Shown: piece by piece, positions 26,597 to 32,850 of the stretch
How positions within the stretch are numbered: the first letter of the stretch is position 1
Layout of the letters: each line of letters starts with the position of its first letter
Source: Planctomycetales bacterium
Lineage (GTDB): Bacteria > Planctomycetota > Planctomycetia > Pirellulales > Lacipirellulaceae
NCBI GenBank assembly: GCA_020427155.1
Contig: JAGQOW010000029.1
Span: 1-41,021 of the forward strand
Length of the DNA stretch: 41,021 bases
Reading direction: 5' to 3'
Notes under the pieces: model-generated
The model's database searches: none
What the model saw: only the letters and a program-made list of their open reading frames with translations
What the model was told of the DNA's origin: nothing
Position numbers and translations under genes: made by a program

Positions 26597-27382
26597 ATGG
26601 CAACGACTGTCGCTGCTCAAGATGATATCGCAGAGGTGTGGGTACAATTCAAGAAGGATCAAAGCCGCCGCGATTTACGCAATCGCCTGGTCGAGAGGTA
26701 TCTGCCTCTTGTCAAATACAACGGCGAACGCATTTGGGCACGACTACCCGACGGCGTAGAACTCGACGATCTTATCTCGGCGGGCGTCTTCGGCCTGATG
26801 GACGCCATCAAAGCGTTTGACATGACGCGTGGCGTTAAGTTCGAAACCTACTGTGTGCCGCGCATCCGTGGCGCCATGCTCGACGAGTTGCGCAGCATGG
26901 ACTGGGTCCCTCGGCTCGTCCGCTCAAAAGCCAGCAAACTCAACGAAGCCGTTCGGCAGCTCGAAGCCGCCCTCGGTCGCCAGCCGACCGAAGCCGAACT
27001 GGCCGAAAAGCTGGAGATGAGCGTCCCCGATCTGGAGAAAATGATCCAAGACGCCAACGCCGTCGGCTTAATCAGCCTCAACAAGAAATGGTACGAGACC
27101 GACAGCTACAAAGACGTTCGCGAAATCGACATTCTCGAAGACCACAAAGGCGAAGACCCCACCAAGCGGATTCAAAAGTCTGATCTCATGCGTTTGGTCA
27201 CAAAGGGTCTCAATCGCAACGAACGCCTGATCATCATTCTCTATTACTACGAAGAGATGACGATGAAGGAAATCGGCGCGACTCTCGATCTGAGCGAAAG
27301 CCGCGTCAGCCAGATGCACAGCGCAATTGTCCAGCGACTGCAGGGCCAATTGGGTCGCCGCCGGCCCGAGTTCGGAACCTGA
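26597..27382 (+). CDS. fliA: Flagellar sigma factor FliA (sigma-28/WhiG family)
   Basis: This 261-residue alternative sigma factor recognises late flagellar promoters. Region 2 contains LVERYLPLVKYNGERIWARL, then ELDDLISAGVFGLMDAIKAF, then VKFETYCVPRIRGAMLDELR followed by SMDWVPR. Region 3 follows (ALGRQPTEAELAEKLEMSV), and region 4 with its helix-turn-helix ends the chain (LNRNERLIIILYYYEEMTMK, EIGATLDLSESRVSQMHS). The start has a perfect GGAGG at 26586-26590. As in Bacillus, where sigD follows flhA-flhF-flhG, it closes the block. No anti-sigma FlgM gene is visible in the window. Confidence 0.96.
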   Translation: MATTVAAQDDIAEVWVQFKKDQSRRDLRNRLVERYLPLVKYNGERIWARLPDGVELDDLISAGVFGLMDAIKAFDMTRGVKFETYCVPRIRGAMLDELRSMDWVPRLVRSKASKLNEAVRQLEAALGRQPTEAELAEKLEMSVPDLEKMIQDANAVGLISLNKKWYETDSYKDVREIDILEDHKGEDPTKRIQKSDLMRLVTKGLNRNERLIIILYYYEEMTMKEIGATLDLSESRVSQMHSAIVQRLQGQLGRRRPEFGT

Positions 27383-27420
27383 GCCCTCTCACACGTCTGG
27401 GGCCGAAACAGAGAATCGCT

Positions 27421-27478
27421 ATAGCCGCGATCCGACGGATCGCCGGAGCCCTCCGGCAACTCGTCGAGTCGCGGCTAT
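27421..27478. repeat. 58-bp cloverleaf/cruciform-forming element
   Basis: A closing stem of 7 bp (ATAGCCG at 27421-27427 with CGGCTAT at 27472-27478) encloses three hairpins: CGATCC-GAC-GGATCG (27428-27442), CCGGAG-CC-CTCCGG (27443-27456) and ACTC-GTC-GAGT (27459-27469). In an alternative fold the closing stem extends to 10 bp. It lies 39 bp after the fliA stop, in the first part of the 351-bp gap before the pseudopilin gene. It is not a tRNA, since there is no T-loop or anticodon arm. It may be a REP-like palindromic element or a 3' end structure of the flh-fliA transcript. Confidence 0.65.
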
Positions 27479-27644
27479 CCGCATACAATCGCTTCTGACC
27501 TCCTGCTCTCTGACCCCGCCTCGCTTCTTCTTGCTTGACTTTGTCGCCCCAGCGCGGTGCAATGGTAGTATCAGCGGTTTCGCCAGTTTCAGGGGCTGGC
27601 GGTCCGCTTCGGAGATACGGGAGAGGACCAAACTGGCCCACGAG

Positions 27645-27669
27645 GAGTGCTGCCCCCCGGGCGGCACTC
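27645..27669 (+). terminator. Candidate terminator hairpin before the pseudopilin gene
   Basis: GAGTGCTGCCC pairs with GGGCGGCACTC through 11 base pairs (one G-U), with a CCC loop, and is followed by GATTCTTTA. The U-rich tail is short, so termination efficiency is uncertain. A weaker stem (CGCCAG/CTGGCG, 27580-27600) precedes it. Nothing else is visible in the 27479-27733 gap apart from an AGGGAGAG ribosome-binding site before 27734. Confidence 0.4.
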
Positions 27670-27733
27670 GATTCTTTACGAGGCCCCGCGGCAGGCGCCG
27701 GTTTGTCCGCTTCCCCCAGGGAGAGCACTTTTC

Positions 27734-29311
27734 ATGAGGCCCAGTACTGTACTCGTTTCTCGCGACGCGCAATTGCCATCGCGCGGCCTGACGCTCATCG
27801 AAATGCTCATTGGCATGGCCATCACGCTGGTGATGATGGCAGCAGTGGTGAACCTGTTTGCCAACATCGGCAGCGGCGTACGAATCCAACGCGCCAGCAT
27901 GGAAATCGGCAGCCAGCTTCGCGCCACCCGCGCTCGGCTCTACATGGATCTGGCCGGCGCCACCTGCGCCCCGCGACCCAAGCTCCCCTCCGATGACCAC
28001 AATGACGGCTACCTCGAAATCGTCGAGGGCGTGTATTCTGACAAGAATCCCAGTATTCTTCTCGATGGCATAGACAACGGACCAACATCAACCAACCCGG
28101 AACTCAACTACGCCGTCTCGCAGGTTCCCAGTGGAGGTGACCCAGGGATTGTTCCTCCTGCGTTTGCAACCACTGGGGCCATCACCAATGGCGGAGCCCT
28201 CGGCGACTACGATGACATACTTGCCCTGACGGTTCGCAGCGACAATGAACCCTTTCGAGGGCGTTGGGTCAACACCTCTACAGGCAATACGGAGGTTATC
28301 GAGTCGAATCTAGCGGAAGTAGTCTGGTTTGCGGTCGAGAATCCGGCGGATGGTTCGCTTGGCGAACCGGGAATGCGAACCGTCTATCGGCGAGTACTGT
28401 TGATCGCCCCCTGGGTCCAAGGCGACCTCCAGCTGCCGAGTGGCGGCAACGTGGCAGAAGACCTATTGAACTTCTATCGCGAGAACGACGTTTCCGTTCG
28501 CCGCGACGATAGTAATCCGCTCGCGATGGTGTGGGTTCCCAACTCTTTGGGCGATCTGGCGAAGCGCGAGAATCGTTTTGGTCACTTTCTTGATGCAGGT
28601 GGAGGGCTGGGCTACCCGTTTTTTCTGAATCAGGCAGCGATCCGCGCTGCAACATACAACCCTTCTAATGCTTCGGTGCCGCCGAGTTTTGCATTTGGTC
28701 CCCTGCGACCTTTCGGCCCGCCGTTTGACGGTCCGGCGTCGGAAGAGCGCCAAGGCGACGACCTTTTGCTCAATGATGTGTTGGCGTTCGACGTGCGGGT
28801 TTTTGACCCAGGTGCGCCGTTGGTCTTGCAACCGCCAAACATTGTCCTGGAACCTGCTGACAATGGGTGGTACCCTCCGACTGCCGCTACTGAGATAAGC
28901 GGATTTGGTAGTTTCACTGACATGGGCTGGTGGCAAGGGTATTCGCCACTACCCGCTGCACCAGAACCGCTTTTCAATATTCCTCATCTGGCTGGTTGGC
29001 ATCCCAGGACTCCCGCCGCTTCGATTGGCTTTCCTGCTGTGTACGATACCTGGTCCTACCACTACGAAAGCGATGGGCTCGATCAAGATAATGGCCAGGA
29101 CAATGGCGCAGGTATAGATCAGGGAACGAATGGACTGGATGACAACGTGGGATTCGGCGCCAACAACGGCACCGACGACTCGCTCGAGCGCGAAGCCCCG
29201 CCGCCCTACGATGTTCCTTTGCGCGGCATCCAAGTGAAACTGCGCGTCTACGAACCCGACACCCGCCAAATCCGCGAAGCAACCGTCACCCGCGGTTTGG
29301 TGCCGCAATGA
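27734..29311 (+). CDS. Long prepilin-type N-methylation protein (PilW/PulJ-like)
   Basis: This 525-residue protein begins with a 18-residue leader ending SRG, then LTLIEMLIGMAITLVMMAAV: a class III prepilin cleavage site (G18/L19) with the key Glu at +5 and a hydrophobic helix. The rest is a large secreted domain rich in Asp, Asn, Gly and Pro with no recognised fold; near 440-490 it has many DNGQDNGAG-type repeats of Asp/Asn/Gly. It resembles the long type II secretion or type IV pilus minor-pilin-like proteins common in planctomycetes. No other pilus gene is nearby. The ATG at 27734 is preferred because it gives a normal leader. The sharp change of content after fliA suggests a separate transcript. 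Confidence 0.75.
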   Translation: MRPSTVLVSRDAQLPSRGLTLIEMLIGMAITLVMMAAVVNLFANIGSGVRIQRASMEIGSQLRATRARLYMDLAGATCAPRPKLPSDDHNDGYLEIVEGVYSDKNPSILLDGIDNGPTSTNPELNYAVSQVPSGGDPGIVPPAFATTGAITNGGALGDYDDILALTVRSDNEPFRGRWVNTSTGNTEVIESNLAEVVWFAVENPADGSLGEPGMRTVYRRVLLIAPWVQGDLQLPSGGNVAEDLLNFYRENDVSVRRDDSNPLAMVWVPNSLGDLAKRENRFGHFLDAGGGLGYPFFLNQAAIRAATYNPSNASVPPSFAFGPLRPFGPPFDGPASEERQGDDLLLNDVLAFDVRVFDPGAPLVLQPPNIVLEPADNGWYPPTAATEISGFGSFTDMGWWQGYSPLPAAPEPLFNIPHLAGWHPRTPAASIGFPAVYDTWSYHYESDGLDQDNGQDNGAGIDQGTNGLDDNVGFGANNGTDDSLEREAPPPYDVPLRGIQVKLRVYEPDTRQIREATVTRGLVPQ

Positions 29312-29373
29312 GTTGGAGTTGTCGGTAGCGAGTTGCGAGTTGGCTCGCCACTTGCGACTCACAACCCGTAGCT
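29312..29373 (+). repeat. Degenerate GAGTTGC heptad tract with hairpin
   Basis: The gap before the 29374 gene reads as 7-nt units GAGTTGT, CGGTAGC, GAGTTGC, GAGTTGG, then complementary units (CTTGCGA, CTCACAA). AGTTGCGAGT and ACTTGCGACT can pair as a hairpin with two G-U pairs. Its last 24 nt (ACTTGCGACTCACAACCCGT, then AGCT) closely resemble the 27 nt ahead of the permease gene at 32851. Confidence 0.5.
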
Positions 29374-29697
29374 ATGCCACCCGACATTCACACCATCCGC
29401 CTTCGCCACCCCTGGCAGTGCGAGCCTAGCGAGGTGGGCACACGCTGGCTGCGCTCGTTCAATTGGCCTGCGGGCCTGACGCCCCGAGAGCTTGCCCGAC
29501 TGGTGGTCGAGGGCTTGCCTGCCTCTGCTGCTGTAGAACTCAACGGTATGCGGCTCGCCGCGACCGCCGACGAGCAGTTTGACATTACCGCACTGCTGGG
29601 GCCGACCAATCGTCTGGCGATCGAAGTGAGCGATCCTGCGGCTGCCAATAACGGCGACTGCCCCTTCGACGTTCGCCTGGAAATTGTCGAAGGCTGA
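29374..29697 (+). CDS. Small hypothetical protein with a sugar-binding-like sandwich pattern
   Basis: This 107-residue protein has no signal peptide and no membrane helix. The pattern WLRSFNWPAGLTPRELARLV, then VEGLPASAAVELNGMRLAAT, then FDITALLGPTNRLAIEVSDP recalls the jelly-roll sugar-binding domain at the N-terminus of family 2 glycoside hydrolases (LNG.....FDIT..L...N.L.V.V). The catalytic parts of such enzymes are absent, so this would be a stand-alone domain of unknown role. It lies between the pseudopilin and the DUF1080 protein, each separated by about 60-110 bp. The fold guess is moderate and the function unknown. Confidence 0.65.
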   Translation: MPPDIHTIRLRHPWQCEPSEVGTRWLRSFNWPAGLTPRELARLVVEGLPASAAVELNGMRLAATADEQFDITALLGPTNRLAIEVSDPAAANNGDCPFDVRLEIVEG

Positions 29698-29803
29698 CCG
29701 ACTGGTTAAGATGGTTGCCACGTGCCGAACCAGGACGATTCGCCCGTAGTCCGGCCAAACTGGCCAGAGCAGTTTCTCACCCTTCCAACCATGAGCCCCT
29801 TCC

Positions 29804-30973
29804 ATGCGCAGCCTGCTACTCCTGACCCTGCTGACACTGATCTCCAATTCCTCCACCGCGGCCGAAGACGCAGCACCCAATCAATTGACCCCAGAGCAGA
29901 TCCGTGACGGTTGGATTTCGCTTTTCGACGGCGAGACGCTCTTTGGCTGGCAACCCACCAGTGACGTCGATTGGCAAGTTGCCGACGGTGAGATCCGCGC
30001 GACTCAAGGCAAGATGGGAATTCTTGCCACCACCTCCCAATTTGCCGATTACCAGCTGCACGTCGAGTTCAAAGCCGGTTCGGCGACCAACAGCGGCGTC
30101 TTTCTGCACACTGCGTTTCCGCCGACAGATGCGGCCAAAGATTGTTATGAATTGAACATTGCTCCCAGCAGCCATTCCTTTCCTACCGCGTCGTTTGTAG
30201 AACGTAAGAAGGTAGATACAGTCGACCCCGCGCCCGATCAATGGCACAGCTACGATGTGACAATCGTGGGCAATAAGATCAGTGTGCTGCTCGACGGCAA
30301 GCCGGCCGTGGAATACGTCGACGCTGAGCCGCTTCTACGAGGCCGCGTCGGTCTCCAGTTCAACGAAGGCCCGATTGCTTTCCGCAACGTGCGCTTGAAG
30401 CCGCTGGGAGCCGAGTCAATCTTCAACGGCCGCGATCTCGAAGGTTGGAACATCGATCGAGCTGAGCAAAGCCAATTTGGCGTTTCTTCCAACCGCGAGT
30501 TGCGGGTGATCAACGGCAAAGGGCAAATCGAAAGCGATGGCCGATACGGCAATTTTATCTTGCAGCTCGAGTGCTTTGTCGACGGCGACGCGCTCAACTC
30601 CGGCGTTTTCTTTCGTTGCATTCCGGGCGATATGATGATGGGTTACGAAAGCCAGATTCACAACGGCATGAAAGACGGCGATCCAACCCAGCCGCTCGAT
30701 TGCGGCACCGGCGGCATTTTCCGTCGTCAGAACGCGCGCCGTATCGTCGCCAAGGATCACGAGTGGTTCTCTAAAACGCTCATAGCCGACGGCCCCCACA
30801 TCGCGGCGTGGGTCAACGGCTACCAGGTGAGCGATTGGACCGACGACCGCAAGCCGCACGAAAACCCACGCAAGGGTCTCCGTCTCGAACCCGGCACGCT
30901 CGCCATCCAAGGCCACGACCCGACAACCAACTTGCGCTTCCGAAACTTGAGAATTGCCGAACTGCCGGAGTAA
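29804..30973 (+). CDS. Secreted protein with two DUF1080 (3-keto-disaccharide hydrolase) domains
   Basis: The 389-residue protein has a signal peptide (MRSLLLLTLLTLISNSSTAA, cut near residue 20). Two copies of the concanavalin-like DUF1080 domain follow: about 36-198 (DGWISLFDGETLFGWQ, then DYQLHVEFKAGSATNSGVFL, WHSYDVTIVGNKISVLLDGK, GRVGLQFNEGPIAFRNVRLK) and about 205-387 (SIFNGRDLEGWNI, NFILQLECFVDGDALNSGVF, then QIHNGMKDGDPTQP, GTLAIQGHDPTTNLRFRNLR). Family members hydrolyse 3-keto sugars or bind polysaccharide breakdown products, and planctomycetes carry many. Single-domain proteins are usual, so the duplication is mildly notable. It has its own likely transcript. Confidence 0.88.
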   Translation: MRSLLLLTLLTLISNSSTAAEDAAPNQLTPEQIRDGWISLFDGETLFGWQPTSDVDWQVADGEIRATQGKMGILATTSQFADYQLHVEFKAGSATNSGVFLHTAFPPTDAAKDCYELNIAPSSHSFPTASFVERKKVDTVDPAPDQWHSYDVTIVGNKISVLLDGKPAVEYVDAEPLLRGRVGLQFNEGPIAFRNVRLKPLGAESIFNGRDLEGWNIDRAEQSQFGVSSNRELRVINGKGQIESDGRYGNFILQLECFVDGDALNSGVFFRCIPGDMMMGYESQIHNGMKDGDPTQPLDCGTGGIFRRQNARRIVAKDHEWFSKTLIADGPHIAAWVNGYQVSDWTDDRKPHENPRKGLRLEPGTLAIQGHDPTTNLRFRNLRIAELPE

Positions 30974-30980
30974 CGAGGAG

Positions 30981-31074
30981 GATGATTATCGAATGTCGAA
31001 CAGGGAAGTACGAAATTCGAAGTGGAGCCGATAGGCTCGGTTCTTCATTCGAAGTTTCATATTCGACAATCATC
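30981..31074. repeat. Long imperfect inverted repeat upstream of argG
   Basis: The outer arm 30981-30996 (GATGATTATCGAATGT) pairs with 31059-31074 with one mismatch and one wobble. Inside, GAGCC (31025-31029) pairs with GGCTC (31034-31038) around a GATA loop, flanked by more TTCGAA-type complementarity. The structure fills most of the 213-bp gap between the DUF1080 gene and argG and could act in the argG leader or be an inserted palindromic element. Confidence 0.5.
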
Positions 31075-31186
31075 GCTTCTCCCCGCTTGTCAGCAGATCG
31101 TTGGCGAACCACAATGGCTTGTTCGTGTCCGGCTGGTGGTCGGCTTCTTTCTCAGTTTTCTCTCGATGTTGCGACGGACAGATATC

Positions 31187-32401
31187 ATGCCCAGTTGTGT
31201 GTTGGCGTATTCTGGGGGATTAGATACCTCGGTGATTCTCGGTTGGCTGCAGGACGAAGGTTATGATGTCCATGCCGTCTATGTCGATCTCGGGCAACCC
31301 TGCGAAGACCGCGAGGCGATTCTCCAAAAGGCCCGTGATCATGGGGCGGTTTCGTCGCGGCTGATCGACGCGCGCGAAGAACTTTGTCGCGACTATGCTT
31401 TCCCCGTGCTGCAATGGCAAGCCAAGTACGAAGGCATCTACCTGCTAGGCACTTCGATTGCCCGGCCGCTAATCTCGAAGGTCTGCTTGCAGGTCGCTCG
31501 CGAAGTAGGCGCCGAGGCTTACGCGCATGGCGCGACCGGCAAAGGCAACGATCAGTGCCGCTTCCAGTTGGCCGCCGAAGCGCTCGAGCCCGACGTCAAG
31601 ATCATCGCGCCTTGGCGCATCGAAGCCTTTCGCAAGCTGTTTCCGGGCCGTACCGAGATGATCGATTACTGCGATGCGAAGAACATTCCTGTCAAAGCCT
31701 CGATTGAAAAGCCCTACAGTTCAGACGAAAACTGTCTGCACATCTCTTACGAGGCGGGCAAGCTGGAAGACCCCAACGTCAACGGACTGGAGATCGTCGA
31801 ATTTGGCATGACTGTTTCTCCCCAGGACGCCCCCGATGCGGTCGAGGAAGTGACCCTTTCGTTCGAGTGCGGCGTACCCGTTGCAGTCAACGGCGAGTCG
31901 AAAAGTCCTTTGGGAATCGTCGAAACGATGAACCAGCTTGCGGGTCGAAACGGCGTTGGCCGCATCGACATTGTCGAGAACCGCTTCGTCGGCATGAAGA
32001 GCCGCGGCGTTTATGAAGCGCCTGGGATGACGGCACTCTACGCTGCGCATCTGGCCTTGGAGCAACTCACGCTCGACCGCGACCTGGTGCACCTCCGCGA
32101 TCGGCTTTCGCCAGAGGTTGCCGAGATGGTGTATTACGGTTTCTGGTTCGTGCCCAAGATGGACGCTTTGCTGGCCTTCATCCGCGAAGCGCAGCAGCCA
32201 GTCACCGGCGACGTGACACTCGGCTTCTACAAAGGCAACGTCATGATCCATGGACGCACGAGCCCCAACAGCCTCTACGATGCCGAAGTCGCCAGCATGG
32301 AAGGCGGCGGCAGCTACAACCAAACCGACGCCGAGGGTTTCTTGAGAATCCAAGGCCTACCAAGCCGAGTTCGAGGAAAGGTACAGCCGAGAGAATACTA
32401 G
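31187..32401 (+). CDS. argG: Argininosuccinate synthase
   Basis: ArgG joins citrulline and aspartate with ATP to give argininosuccinate in arginine synthesis. The 404-residue chain starts MPSCVLAYSGGLDTSVILGW with the PP-loop SGGLDTS (9-15). It continues with YEGIYLLGTSIARPLI, YAHGATGKGNDQCRFQLAAE, ENCLHISYEAGKLEDP, GRIDIVENRFVGMKSRGVYE and the C-terminal YKGNVMIHGRTSPNSLYDAE, all typical. Length is normal (about 400). The ATG at 31187 is chosen by homology; in-frame codons continue upstream, including ATG at 31166, but are not ArgG-like. No other arginine gene is adjacent, so it is probably a single-gene unit. Confidence 0.97.
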   Translation: MPSCVLAYSGGLDTSVILGWLQDEGYDVHAVYVDLGQPCEDREAILQKARDHGAVSSRLIDAREELCRDYAFPVLQWQAKYEGIYLLGTSIARPLISKVCLQVAREVGAEAYAHGATGKGNDQCRFQLAAEALEPDVKIIAPWRIEAFRKLFPGRTEMIDYCDAKNIPVKASIEKPYSSDENCLHISYEAGKLEDPNVNGLEIVEFGMTVSPQDAPDAVEEVTLSFECGVPVAVNGESKSPLGIVETMNQLAGRNGVGRIDIVENRFVGMKSRGVYEAPGMTALYAAHLALEQLTLDRDLVHLRDRLSPEVAEMVYYGFWFVPKMDALLAFIREAQQPVTGDVTLGFYKGNVMIHGRTSPNSLYDAEVASMEGGGSYNQTDAEGFLRIQGLPSRVRGKVQPREY

Positions 32402-32449
32402 AGGAGTTGTGAGTTGCTAGTCGTTAGTCTTGAGTTGCGGGAGTGAGCG
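32402..32449 (+). repeat. GAGTTGC heptad tract, left flank of the S23 pseudogene
   Basis: The tract reads as consecutive 7-nt units GAGTTGT, GAGTTGC, TAGTCGT, TAGTCTT, GAGTTGC, GGGAGTG. It contains GAGTTGCGGGA (32432-32442), whose perfect 11-bp inverted copy TCCCGCAACTC lies at 32817-32827 on the other side of the pseudogene. Confidence 0.6.
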
Positions 32450-32807
32450 ATGTCCAACTACCAAGACCTTCAGGTTTGGCAGCTCGGTGTTGATATATCT
32501 CCTTGAGGTTTATCGCGTTACCGGCGATTTCCCGCAGCATGAGACCTATGGTCTTGTGAGCCATCTGTGGCGGGCTTCTGTATCGATCCCTTCCAACATA
32601 GCCGAAGAGCAAGCAAGGAAGACCCCCAAGTAATTAGCTCGTTCGCTTAATATTGCTAAAGGCTCACTCGCTGAGCTCGAAACGCAATTGATTATTGCAA
32701 GCAAGTTGGGATACTTGGATTCATCTCAAGCAGGCGAATTGCTAAGAATGACGGACTAGGAATGCCGCATGCTAAGCGGTTTGTTAAAATCTGTCAGAGA
32801 GAAATGA
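32450..32807 (+). pseudogene. Broken S23/four-helix-bundle (IVP-type) gene
   Basis: Across two frames the sequence reads as a typical four-helix-bundle protein of the S23 / 23S rRNA intervening-sequence family: MSNYQDLQVWQLGVDIS, then (other frame) LEVYRVTGDFPQHETYGLVS, HLWRASVSIPSNIAEEQARK, LNIAKGSLAELETQLIIASK, LGYLDSSQAGELL, ECRMLSGLLKSVREK. Removing one base near 32503 joins the first two parts seamlessly, so a single-base insertion is likely. Two in-frame stops (TAA at 32631, TAG at 32757) interrupt the rest before the true end at 32805-32807. Family members are often free-standing and of unclear role, perhaps RNA binding. It is flanked by 11-bp inverted repeats inside heptad tracts, unlike its neighbours. 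Confidence 0.85.
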
Positions 32808-32816
32808 GTAAGGTCT

Positions 32817-32850
32817 TCCCGCAACTCGCGACCCAAAACTCGTAGCCCCT
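32817..32850 (-). repeat. Inverted heptad tract, right flank of the S23 pseudogene
   Basis: Units GCAACTC, GCGACCC, AAAACTC and GTAGCCC are the complement-type form of the GAGTTGC repeat. TCCCGCAACTC (32817-32827) is the perfect inverted partner of 32432-32442. The tract ends at the permease start codon and resembles the last 24 nt ahead of the gene at 29374. Confidence 0.6.

Noticed and set aside
27560..27610. tRNA-like look of the GGTGCAATGGTAGTATCAGC stretch after fliA
   Set aside because: No acceptor stem, anticodon arm or GTTCGAAT-type T-loop can be built around it.
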